Assembly: GCF_958298935.1 (NCBI RefSeq)
Contig: NC_084932.1
Location: 20,191,501-20,255,500, forward strand
Direction of reading: 5' to 3'
Length of the DNA stretch: 64,000 bases
Source of the DNA: Phragmites australis
Lineage: Eukaryota > Streptophyta > Magnoliopsida > Poales > Poaceae
Part shown: positions 33,956 through 44,179 of the stretch, in pieces
Numbering within the stretch: the first letter of the stretch is position 1
How the letters are laid out: the number at the start of each line of letters is the position of its first letter
Translations under genes and position numbers: made by a program
The notes under the pieces: model-generated
The model's input: only the letters and a program-made list of their open reading frames with translations
Databases searched by the model: none
Told to the model about the DNA's origin: nothing

Positions 33956-36900
33956 TTATTCCACAAATTCATCAACGTCAGGATCTACAAAGTCTTTGTA
34001 CCATCGGTTGAAGCCAAATCGAAAGGCAATGCCTTGACTCACATGAAAAGGCAATGTCAGATCCAGCGGGGATCCAATATAGCTAGATGAAGAGGTGGCA
34101 GACGAAGGTGTTGGTGAAGCGCTCCTGCCTTCGACATATCGCACTACTTGCGAAGAAGGCCCCTAGAAGTAGCAAAATTGAAACTGACAGGGAAGGAGGC
34201 TCGAAGTTTTCGCGTGCAATCCTGCGAGTCTCACGCTCAGCCCTACGGGTCTCTAAAACTGAAGGGATAAATGACTTCCAAAATGCTTTGGAGTTGGCAT
34301 TCATTACAGCATAAGACCTACACTTCACTTTCCAGTATTTCCCAAAATCAATAGTTGGGTGGCAACGGTGGAAGGAGTCCCAGCAAGACCAAGACATGAA
34401 AAAATTATCACACATCATAGTGATGGGAACAACACCTTTGGCTACCTGCACAGTGTTTGAAGGGAGGACTTGCACAGGAAGTGAAGGAAGTCAAAACATT
34501 TGACAAGAAATAAAAGCATATATATTACATAATATTGCAGTTTGTAACCGAATGTTCAAAATCCCAAAAAGCACTTCAGACAACCCTCAGACCTGCTCCT
34601 TGTCTTCGGCCACCTTTTTCTTAGCTTGTGAGGCTGGTACAACTGAAGCTGTGGCAGAAGAGGGGTCCTTCTTCACCTTTGCATGTAGAACAAAAACTCC
34701 ATGAATATGTAGGTGGCAAACATCTCGAAAGCATAGATAAAAAACGTACTCGTTGATGGTTGATTTCCGCCTCCTGGAGGGCAAGCTCGTGACCATGTTT
34801 ACACCAGTAATTGGTGGTGAATGATCACGTGGTGATCTTGGTTGCCTTTGTCACAGCCGAAATCGACATATCCGAAGGGTAGCAGAAAGTTGATTTTTGA
34901 AGCGCAATGTGATGGTCATAGCCAGTCATCTCAATTGACTGAACTAAACTCCTGGCTGAGACCATGGCACAGAAGTCACCATACAACTGGGCCATAGGAA
35001 AAAGGCTACTGCTGGTATCGCAGACCCTTCCGAGAAGGCCACCCAGCCTGACATTGTTAAGTGGTGGAGGCGTGGCCGAAGCATCGATTCCCTCAAAAGT
35101 TTTGCTAATTGCTTCACAAGCTGTGACAACCTTTGACTTGAGTTCCTCTATCAAAATAAGGGTGTCGTTGGATGTCTCTGTTGCCTCCTCTAGTTCTTCA
35201 CGCAGCCGTTGTGCTTTAGCTTTTTCAGCATCGTAGAGGGCATTAGATTCTTGCGAAGGGAAGTGACTTTTTCTTCTGCGCTTTGTTTGCATGAGAAAAG
35301 GGAGCTCAGTTCTTTTTCAAGCTATTGCGAGCGCAGATCAGCCTCCTTTGCTCGCTGCGCGAACTCCCTCTTTTGGCCTTCGACCTTCTCCGCTCGTGCT
35401 TCATAAAGGGCCCTTTGTGCCTCCGCATTTTTTGTGCAGGCCTCTAAAAGCTCTGCATGCTTGCGCTGGGCGAGCGAAATAAGCATAGCCTAAGATATCA
35501 CGATAGTATGAGAACAAGTATGCAAAGAAAAACTGAATAACAATACAAAATACCTTTGCGATCACCACGTCGGAGGTGTCGATAAGCTCAACAGTGAGAT
35601 CCGCACTAGCAAAATCTCAAGTTCGAGGAGAACGAAGCTGTTAAAAATCTTCTTTACATCATTCACCTCCCCCGAGCTTGGCTCAAATGAAGAAAGCTTT
35701 AAGGCTTCGGTGTAGATGGCCCTCGCATTGAGCAAGTCGTTGTGACTCATGAGCCCCTTACTGCCACAGTGGGGCAAGGGTGGCGAAGTGTTCTCTTCGA
35801 TATATGTGGCTCTGTGGCCTTCAGACGAACTATCCTTAGAAGAAGAACTCGAAGATGAAGAGGTAGAGGGCAACTCAGCTCCGGCTTCTTCAACATTTTT
35901 TGCTCCTTTAAGCTCCTTGTCTTCCCTCTCTGCTAGTTTGGCAGTAACAAATGGATCTGAAGGCTCGTCCTCCTCATCGCTAAGTATTAGCGTGGCAAGG
36001 TCCACATGCGCAAAAAAAATAGGCTTTAGCGAGGAGGCGGCATGGTCCTATGTGCCCTTCGGAGGTGCCTGTCTAAGCGGCACAACACGAATGGCCGCTG
36101 AGCCTTCGGCAGTCTCTTCATTGCCGAAGCATTGAATGCCACTTCGTGAGATCGCTTCTTTAGAGCAGGAGCCTTCTTCTTTCTACCCCCTTGCGGCAAA
36201 GGGTTTTCCATTTTCCGCTTCTTTTGGCTTCCCCCAGTAGATGCTCTATCGGTCCCGGCGTTTGAGGAGCGGTCTCCTTCGCCCTGGTCCATTGAGAGCA
36301 TGAAAACCTTTGGCCTGTCCTTATAGGTGAGACCATGTAGATCGAAAATCCGATTTAGTCGTCGACCAAGCCCCTTGTCGGCACAGAGCTGGGCTTCGGC
36401 TTGGGTAAATTTCCCAAGAAGAAGCATCGCTCTAGTCTCCACTTCGCTCACTGTCAAGTCTACACCAAAGAAAATAATGTAAGGAAACGAGAGAGCTAAA
36501 GTGAGGTTAAGAACACGATAAAAAATAGTACTTGTAAAACCTCGGAAGTTAGGCTGGGGATGGTAGAGTCCTTCAGGCCCATTATCACCAAAGGTCGGGA
36601 TGGTCCAGCCCCGATTGGGAGGCCACACCTCGGATGCCATGAACTCTTCTACGAGATCCCGCATGCTCAAGTGCTTCGTGCACCTGGTGAAGGCCTCAAA
36701 TGCCTCCCTCTGGGAGGCCTTCAGCCCTACACCTGGGGCATGGTACCCCTTCACCTGTTTGCACTTGGACACGAGATACTCCTCTCGGTCCACCTTGTGG
36801 TAGAACCACCATTGTGTCCAGTCCTTCGGCCATTTGTTTTGTATGCCACGATTGGCGTGGCCAGGCCAGCATGATAAGTGAAGTTCAAACAGCCATAATG

Positions 36901-37314
36901 CACTTCGCTTTGCATGCTCGACGAGAAGACTAGTTTCGATTGGTGACGGAGTTTGTGGGCTGTGGAGAAAGCCCTGACTAATGACTTCGCTCCTTCCGAA
37001 TGCGTAGCCCAAGCGAAGAGGTTGAGCCAAAGAATGGCGTTCAGTGTTAGCTGGTGGAGGTAGATTTTGAATAGCTTCAGAACCTTCACCACAATCTCAT
37101 CACAAGGGAAGCGAAGCTCCACTCGAAAGTAGTCCACGAAAACAATGGCTTCATCATCTTCGGGCTCCAGAGTCTCCTGGCCATTCGGGGGTCTAACCTT
37201 GGAAACATCACTAATGAAACCCTCTTTAATTAGTCCAACCAGGACTTCTTCATAAACATTAGATTTTCCAATCTAGTACGTCTTCGGGCGATTTGTTTTT
37301 CCTCTTGGAGCCAT
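33956..37314 (-). pseudogene. Antisense ORF of gypsy copy B, Transposase_28-like
   Basis: Starts MAPRGKTNRPKTY at 37314 and meets TAG at codon 14, then continues. Recognisable domain: HQLTLNAILWLNLFAW, YGCLNFTYHAGLATP and DWTQWWFYHKVDREEYL (about 36770-37090), then SMRDLVEEFMASEVWPPNRG. A GT-AG intron lies near 36455-36540 with its end at gtgtag. Then a Lys/Arg-rich segment (KKRKMENPLPQGGRKKKAP, about 36180-36240), an acidic segment, a coiled-coil-like stretch (EKAKAQRLREELEEATE, about 35195-35245), a Trp-rich part FMSWSCWDSFHRC (about 34370-34410), and the end DPDVDEFVE. Better preserved than copy A but still broken by several frameshifts. The presence of both exons and the same intron in two copies suggests the ORF was once expressed. 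Confidence 0.75.
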
Positions 37315-37719
37315 GGAGTCTCACTAGACTTCAGAAGGAGATGTGGGTGTGGGAGTCTTCGTACGAGAGCCAGAGCTTCGGCAAATTCATGTGGTAAAGA
37401 TTGAGGTGCCGGGTAGAGCGTATTTATAGCGGTAAAAAGTAAGGCTAACGGCGGGATATAATGAGGCGCGTTGGAAATTGAATCGTTGCCATAACGTACG
37501 GTTGAGCATGTGGTGAAGGCATTTAGAGCTCTTGAACCCTAACCATTGTGTGGGGGCAGAACGGTCAAAAAAACCATTTGAACAACCAGGGGGGCTATCT
37601 GCTAAAAGGTGAAATGAGTCCCAGGGGTCTTCGATGGGCTGAAGGGGACGGCGTTCGGTCATACCATTTTATTCACAGGTTCAGCCCATCGAAGGTGAAC
37701 CTTACCTTTAGGGGGCTAC

Positions 37720-38307
37720 TGTTGGGGAATGGTCTCACGTGCCCCTTCGGATGGTGAGTCAAAGAAAAATGGTAGCCATTTAGTGACGAATAATGCAGTT
37801 GTATTTCAAGAAGCACTGGTGAAGCCTCCGGCAGGCCTTCGGACACAAACCGAAGGTCAAATCATGACACCGAGTATCATCACAGGTGAAGCCTTTGGCG
37901 GTCCTTCAGATGGAGACCGAAGGTCGACTCACGATGCAGCGTCAAAGCCAGTCGAAGGTGGATCAAAGGCCCCATCTGTGACTGACCTTCAGGGGGCTTA
38001 AGCGAAGGCGCGATGTCTGCTGAAGCCTGCGTAGTGGTGTAGGGTGTAGTTGTAAATGTACTAATGTGTTTGGGATTGTACCAAAATGGCCCCGAATATG
38101 CTGGAAATGTGGCAGTTAGGGGGGCAATGCTGTAAATTATAGAGTGGAGTGGTTGAGTACAGGCTATAAATAGGCTGGCACTATAACTGAAGGGACACAT
38201 TAATAAAACTAGATAACTACCCATAAACATATGTCGCGTTACGAAGCCTTTGGCTCTCCCTCTTAGCCAAAGATCTCCTCTGTTGTTCGATAACTTAGTT
38301 GCCAACA
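37720..38307 (+). repeat. 3' LTR of gypsy copy B
   Basis: Starts TGTTGGGGAATGGTCTCACG and ends gttgccaaca. Contains a duplicated ~76-bp ggtgaagcct segment. The polypurine tract immediately precedes it. Confidence 0.85.
38165..38172 (+). promoter_or_regulatory. TATA box in the gypsy copy B LTR
   Basis: tataaata, about 135 bp before the LTR end, a normal place for an LTR promoter. Confidence 0.5.
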
Positions 38308-38599
38308 CTATGTAAGATGATTTGACTTGTAAGTTCAATGTGTCAACTATCAGTACCTTTATGCCCATTTTTCTATGTAAGATGTGACTTTTTTTTGTTA
38401 GATGTGGTCGTAACGTAGTCATTTAAAATATTATATGTGTATGCATTCTATCTATCGACTCCTTCATGGTTATCTCACTCTTTCGACAACCTCCCTCCCT
38501 CCCTCATCGGTTTTATCTCTATCTCCCTGCTTCCTCTACTCTTTATATGTAGAATACTCAACCGCTCGTCATCATCGTATGTAGAACTCCCAGGAAGGG

Positions 38600-39094
38600 A
38601 TGGCATCACTAACCACCGATCCAGCCCAGGTGCTAGAAGGAGATGTAGTGCCACCGTCAGGAATTGAAGAAGGTAGTCCGAGCCACTACCTCAACCTGGA
38701 CCAAACAGATGCCTGTGGAGTCGATGAGGTAATTCATAAGTAGATGAATGCATTTGTTCTACATATTATCGTATAGGTTCCCAATAGTTTTTTCACATAT
38801 GCGCAGATGCTTGATGCTCCGGAGGGTCACAACAATGAGCAAACCCAGGAGTGGCATCATGTCTGAGGTCCCTCGAAGATGCCTATGGGATGATTTGTGA
38901 TTACGGAGGTTTCACCAGCAGGGGTGCCAACTGCACCAGAAAGAGTTTTGGGGCCATACAAGCCAGTCTGTGGGATTGATGTTAAGGATCACATGCCCAT
39001 CAGTTATAGATTGTGGACCGGTGAATGAGGTGATCCACACGTGATTCCTGATTCTATCAAGAATGACATCTTATGGCCGAAGATATTAGAGAAG
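38600..39094 (+). pseudogene. CACTA second protein (Transposase_24, Ptta/En/Spm type) fragment
   Basis: Exon 1 is 38600-38728 (43 codons, MASLTTDPAQVLEGDVV onward), a GT-AG intron follows to 38806, and exon 2 holds VPTAPERVLGPYKPV, KDHMPISYRLWTGE and DPHVIPDSIKNDILWPKILE, the conserved block of this family. Stops replace expected sense codons after HHV and TGE. The reading ends at 39094 where the Copia LTR starts. Confidence 0.8.
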
Positions 39095-40674
39095 TGTAGC
39101 GAAAATGGCCCTATTAGACCATGATTGTGATTTTAGTGATTAATGATAACATAGTTAATGGGACTAACATGTTTGTTAAGAATATATGTTAGTAGGTCTC
39201 ATGGATGCAATACATGAAGAAGCCACCGAAGTTAGGAAAATATTTGGTTGAATTGGAGAAGTCCCAGACAAAATGACTTCACTGGCTACTCTGGTGTTCA
39301 CATGGTTGAACACACTGGAGCATTGTGCCCAGAGGAATTTGACCTCACCAGATGGCCCGGTGCTCAGAGGAGGATACACACCGGATCATTTCCACTAGAG
39401 AAGGTTGCAGTTGTTGAAGATCGAAGGTCAACATGCCAGAAGGTCCGCTGATGAAGAGAAGTGCACCGCACAATACACCGGACAATGAACAGTGCAAAGA
39501 CGAAGAAGAAGCAGAAGACCCCGTCGTATAGTCTGGTGATTGATTTGAACAAATTGGAGGAAAGCACCAGAACAATGTTGACAAAGGGGAGAATGAAGTG
39601 ACCTCACCCAAAGGTCCGGTACTCTGAAGATGTGTACACCGGAGCAATTTACATAGAGAAGATGTTGGCTCGGATGGCTAAGATATACTCACTGGAAATT
39701 CCTGTGATGAAGATGGAGTATACACTAGAGTGTCTGATGTTCACAGAAGCTTGAGTGGGGTTCCAACGACTAGATTGTGAGAGTGTACTCATCGGATGAT
39801 CCGGTGTTAGTACTATTGTTCTTACTGTATCATCCGGTGTTAACAACTTTTCAGAGCCATTCGGTTAATGGATAGGGTGCGAGTTTGAGGCTATAAATAC
39901 CCCTCCACTCAGTCACTTGTGGGGGCAGGAGTCCAGAGAAGTTCATATACACCTAAGAACATATCCAAGCCACCAAAGTGCTTAAAGTGATCATCCAAGG
40001 CAATGAAGCACAAGATTAAAGAGTGATTAGTTCTTATAGGCCTAGAGAGTGTGAGGATAGGTGATTGCTACCTAGAGAGTGGATCAAAGTATGATCCAAC
40101 AGTGTACCTCTTAGTACGCCGGCACCTTGGAGTCTTGGAGACTCACTGGCAAGCTTGTTGATGCTTCGACTTGGTGTGGAGTGGTGGCAAGGCGATTGTG
40201 CGGGGGCGCGGAGACCCTTGCCTTAGTGGCTCAACCTCCAAAATGATCATGGTGGTAAGGAACTGGAAGAGAGGCCAGTGGTGAGACCTTGCCTTGGTGG
40301 CTCATATAGGTGGAGGCCCTGTCTTTGTGACTCAGTGGGTCAAGAGCCATGACCGGATGCCGACTGGGAGCATATCCTTTGTAGAGCTCCAACGTGGACT
40401 AGGGGTGGCATTCATGCCATCGATACCACGGGAAAAATTTCTTGTGTCGAGTTTCCTCTCTCAACCTTATGTATGTTTCTGCATTTACTTAATTGCAAAT
40501 TTACCTTCTTAGATAGGTTGCAAGTACTTTAATTAGTAGAGTAGACACACTAGATAAACCTAGAGCATATTTAGATAGAAATGGATATAGGTTTATCTTG
40601 TGTCATTTTTTGAGCCAAAATAGCTCTAAGTGTCATAATTCACCCCCCTTCTTAGGATGTCACTGATCCCTACA
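39095..40674 (+). repeat. Copia 5' LTR
   Basis: Begins TGTAGCGAAAATGG and ends atccctaca. Contains a TATA box (39892-39899). Direct partner begins at 53373. Confidence 0.85.
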
Positions 40675-40676
40675 AT

Positions 40677-40688
40677 TGGTATCAGAGC
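40677..40688 (+). other. Copia primer-binding site
   Basis: TGGTATCAGAGC, complementary to the initiator tRNA-Met 3' end, two bases after the LTR. Confidence 0.85.
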
Positions 40689-40831
40689 TAGGGTTCACAT
40701 CTAGCTCTTCAATTTGTGTTAGAGCTTCACAGCTTTCACAAGGTTTCGCCAATTCAAGTGGCATTTGAGCCTTAGTCTCATTGTGATCGGTTAAGATTCA
40801 CCACCTAGTGAGTTGTGACGTCCGAGTTGCG

Positions 40832-42170
40832 ATGGATTTCCATAGTGTTCCACTTTTTGATGGCACAAATTTCTCGCGTTGGAAAATTCTAATGTCTTGC
40901 TATTTGCAAGCTAGAGGCTTAGATGTTTGGAGAGTCACCGAGGAAGGGATGAGGCAACGCATCACCAACAAGGAGAGGCAATTAGATGCATTGGCAAAGA
41001 GTATTGTTTTGTCATCTATATGTGTTGATGCATTTAATCGTGTTTATTCTCTTACCAATGCACGTGATATTTGGAATAATCTCATTGAAATACATGAAGG
41101 CACATAGGATGTATGCAATGAGAAATATCATGTGCTTGTTACTAAGCTTAATGACATCAAGTAACTACTCCATGAAAGTGCTAATGACATGTACTCACGT
41201 TTGAATATTCTTGTCAATGAGATCAATGGATTATGTTTGACGCCAACTGAAGATGATCAAGTGGTGAGAAGAATACTTAAAGCTCTTCTTCCAAAGTACA
41301 AGTTGATCATCTCCATCATCTACGACAACAATGACATTAAGAAGGTGACTCTAAGTCAACTGCTCGGTAAGATCACCGCCCATGAGATGACAATGAATAT
41401 GGGGGTGGAAGCTTCTTCCTCATCCAACACCAAGAACCTTTCTATCACAAGGAACCAAGCTCAATGTCAACACATGAAGGCAAGGATGTGGAAACAAGAG
41501 CAAAAGTCAAGCTCAAGTTAAGATGATGAAGAGAGCTATGAAGAAGACGAGCAAAGCACCTCAAGCGATGAAGAGATGGATCCCAAAGTCGCCAAGCTCA
41601 TCTCACAAGTGGAGAAGAACATCAAGAAGATCAATGCCAAGATTAATCACCCAATCTCCATGAAGGACTTGGTCAAAACAATTGATCATATCAAGAAGGA
41701 GAAGAAAAAGACCAAGAACAAGAGGGAGACAAGGGGAAGAGCCAAGGCATTTGCAAGCATAGGAAGATGGGTGAGTGGCGATGAAGAATCAAGCTCAAGT
41801 GATGAAAGATTCACCATCCTCCCATCCAAGAAAAGCTCTTCCTCAAGGTCATCATCACACATGTCATCTCGCAAGCCATCTCACAAGTGCCTTATGGCCA
41901 AAGGTATGGATAGCGATGTAAGTGATAATAAATCTGATGAGGATTCTCCTCCCTATGATGAACTCCTTCATTTAATCAATGAGCAACAAAGGACCCTTAA
42001 AAAACAATCTAAAGAGCTTATGAAATTCAATGCACTTAATGACATTTATGCTAACTTTATTTCTAATTATGAACAATTATTCTGCAAATTCAATTCGATA
42101 AACAAGGAGCATGAGGAGCTTAAGGCTAAATTTGAGTGCATTAATCTCAAACTAAGGTCCCTTTGAAGTA
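40832..42170 (+). pseudogene. Copia gag, N-terminal and middle part
   Basis: Begins MDFHSVPLFDGTNFSRW, the DUF4219/UBN2 gag start, then DAFNRVYSLTNARDIWNNL, DDQVVRRILKALLPKY and HEMTMNMG, followed by a Ser/Glu and Lys-rich linker and a coiled-coil-like stretch (YDELLHLINEQQRTLKKQ, about 41960-42010). In-frame stops near 41105, 41162 and 41519 break it. The zinc knuckle is missing here and is found 9.6 kb further on, after the nested gypsy. Confidence 0.85.
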
Positions 42171-42203
42171 ATCTACCTCTCTTTTTAATTATAATCCTAA
42201 GGT

Positions 42204-44003
42204 AGATGCAGATGACACCCCTAACACCGCCCACATCTCGTCTCATACTCACCACTCACCAACCATCTCACCATCAGCATGTATTTGTAATCAATAGTAA
42301 TCCCTATACTCGCGAACAATGGAAAACACCGTCGTTCGACATCTACCGAAAGACCAAAGCATTGCTAGGCAAGTATATCGTACTCGTACCTAGACATAAC
42401 ACCATCTCTAGCTACAAGGAAATTACTTGAACAATTGACCAAGGTAGAAAGATGCAATCGGCATAGGTTCTACCCAAGGGTACCCGACACATGCATACAT
42501 ACATAAGAATATTCATCAATTGAGACTTCCAAATTTGACATGGGTGAAATACGTTAGTTGCTTGCATTGCTGCCCTAGATCAGAAAGGTGGGGCGCATCG
42601 GGATCGAACTCAGCCTTCGGGATCGTCGAATCAGCGTTCTCTAAAAAAATTAATACACGCAATGCCATGAGTATGGATGAAATGCAACAATACATGCCAT
42701 AAGATGTGCAAAACATGAATTGTCCAAGTGGTTTCATAATTTTCAGAGATGGTATTGATTATCGGTGATTTAAACAAGCGGAAACACATTAAATTAACTC
42801 ATCAATTATCAAAAGTATTTTAAGGAGTTCCAACACTTTTAACCCGTATTTCACATTTATACGAAGCTAGTGCAACTAGTCTCACATCGTTTGGAGTTCA
42901 GCTGAATTAATTATGAATTTTACAAGGCTCAGCTCGCTTGATGAATAGTAACTACGGAACCTCCGCAAAATTCTGCGGAACCTGCGCATTTTTCTGTACT
43001 ATCCGCACATTTTCGCGGATACTCCGCACTACGGAACCTCAAAAAAATTGTCCGGAGGTTCCGGACTTTCCAGAACTTCCCCTATTGGGGCAAAACTTTG
43101 CCAAGCGATCTTCTCCAACCCAAAGGGGCATACGTTTGGTAGAGTTTAGAGAGTCTAGAACTCACTTAACCACCTAGCAACTCAATTCCGAAATCAAATC
43201 TCATCTAAAATCCTCTCTTTTCTGCTAAACCTCAAGAACGCTCCAACTTCGCCAAAAATCGCTCCAACTCGAAAACAATCCAACCAAAATGCGAACACAC
43301 GCCATGGATGACTAGTAAACTCTCCCAAGGTGCTTTTGCCCCACTTGGTGACCTTCCGAAAGAATCAGAAAGCTTGGGATGAAGAAGAATAGCTGGAGCT
43401 CCAAAGTTTCAACCTAAAATCGAAAAGAGGTCAAAACAGCCTTGAATCTTTCGGGGAATCGAAAAAAAATTGGATGGATGAGTAACCCTATAGCGTGTGG
43501 TCACGTGGGTACCACACACGTACCTTGGCTTCACTTCTTTAGGCGGGAAACCAAAGGGAAAGGGGGAGAACTTGAGAGAGAGTGAGAGAGAGAGGGGGGA
43601 CAACTTCACTATTGCCTCTCACTTGTGTTGGCCGGTTGGATGAGGCAGTGGAGCACGTGTGGGAGGGAAAGAGAGAGAGGGGCTGCTGCCCTTAGAGAAA
43701 GAGAGGGAGATCTTTTCCACTCTAAAGGGCCCACATGTAAGTGATCAATTCCAGTTTTGCTTCTAATTCTTTTATCTCTCTCAAATTCCCTTCTCCCACC
43801 TCATTAATCCAAAGTGAGGTGTGCTAGTGTGCTAAAAACTCGAGAAATTTTGTTATGTTGTGATTACAATCCCCAGGAGCATCTGATCCTATATTCACAA
43901 TTCATATTTCAATCTGGTGATCGGAAGCGATCCAAATTCAAATATGAAGCTATTGATGCATGTTTAATATTAAACACGCAATTACAGATTTTGGGACGTG
44001 ACA
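42204..44003 (-). repeat. 3' LTR of the chromovirus-like element, truncated
   Basis: Matches 49985-51762 of the 5' LTR; the portion equivalent to 48772-49984 is absent. Contains the cctccgcaaaatt and tgcggaacctgcgc motif cluster near 42957-43025. Confidence 0.85.
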
Positions 44004-44179
44004 AACCTTCCCCCTTAAGAGAATCTCGCCCCACGATTGGTACGAGTCGGGGAGAGAGCAATGAGCATGCTGTGAGTAGACAACATGCTAAGAGAGACGG
44101 AATCCAAAGCACACTTTCATTCACATGGCGATAACTTAGACACGTCAGTGATTCCAAATATACTATATTACATTAACAT

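Larger units (their letters stand above)
33189..38307 (+). mobile_element. Truncated Ty3/gypsy element copy B (3' part) with antisense ORF
   Basis: Has a tandem array, an antisense ORF, a polypurine tract tttagggggctac (37706-37719) and a 3' LTR (37720-38307). No gag-pol is present; on the left it meets the gypsy LTR. Same family as copy A in the opposite orientation. Confidence 0.65.
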
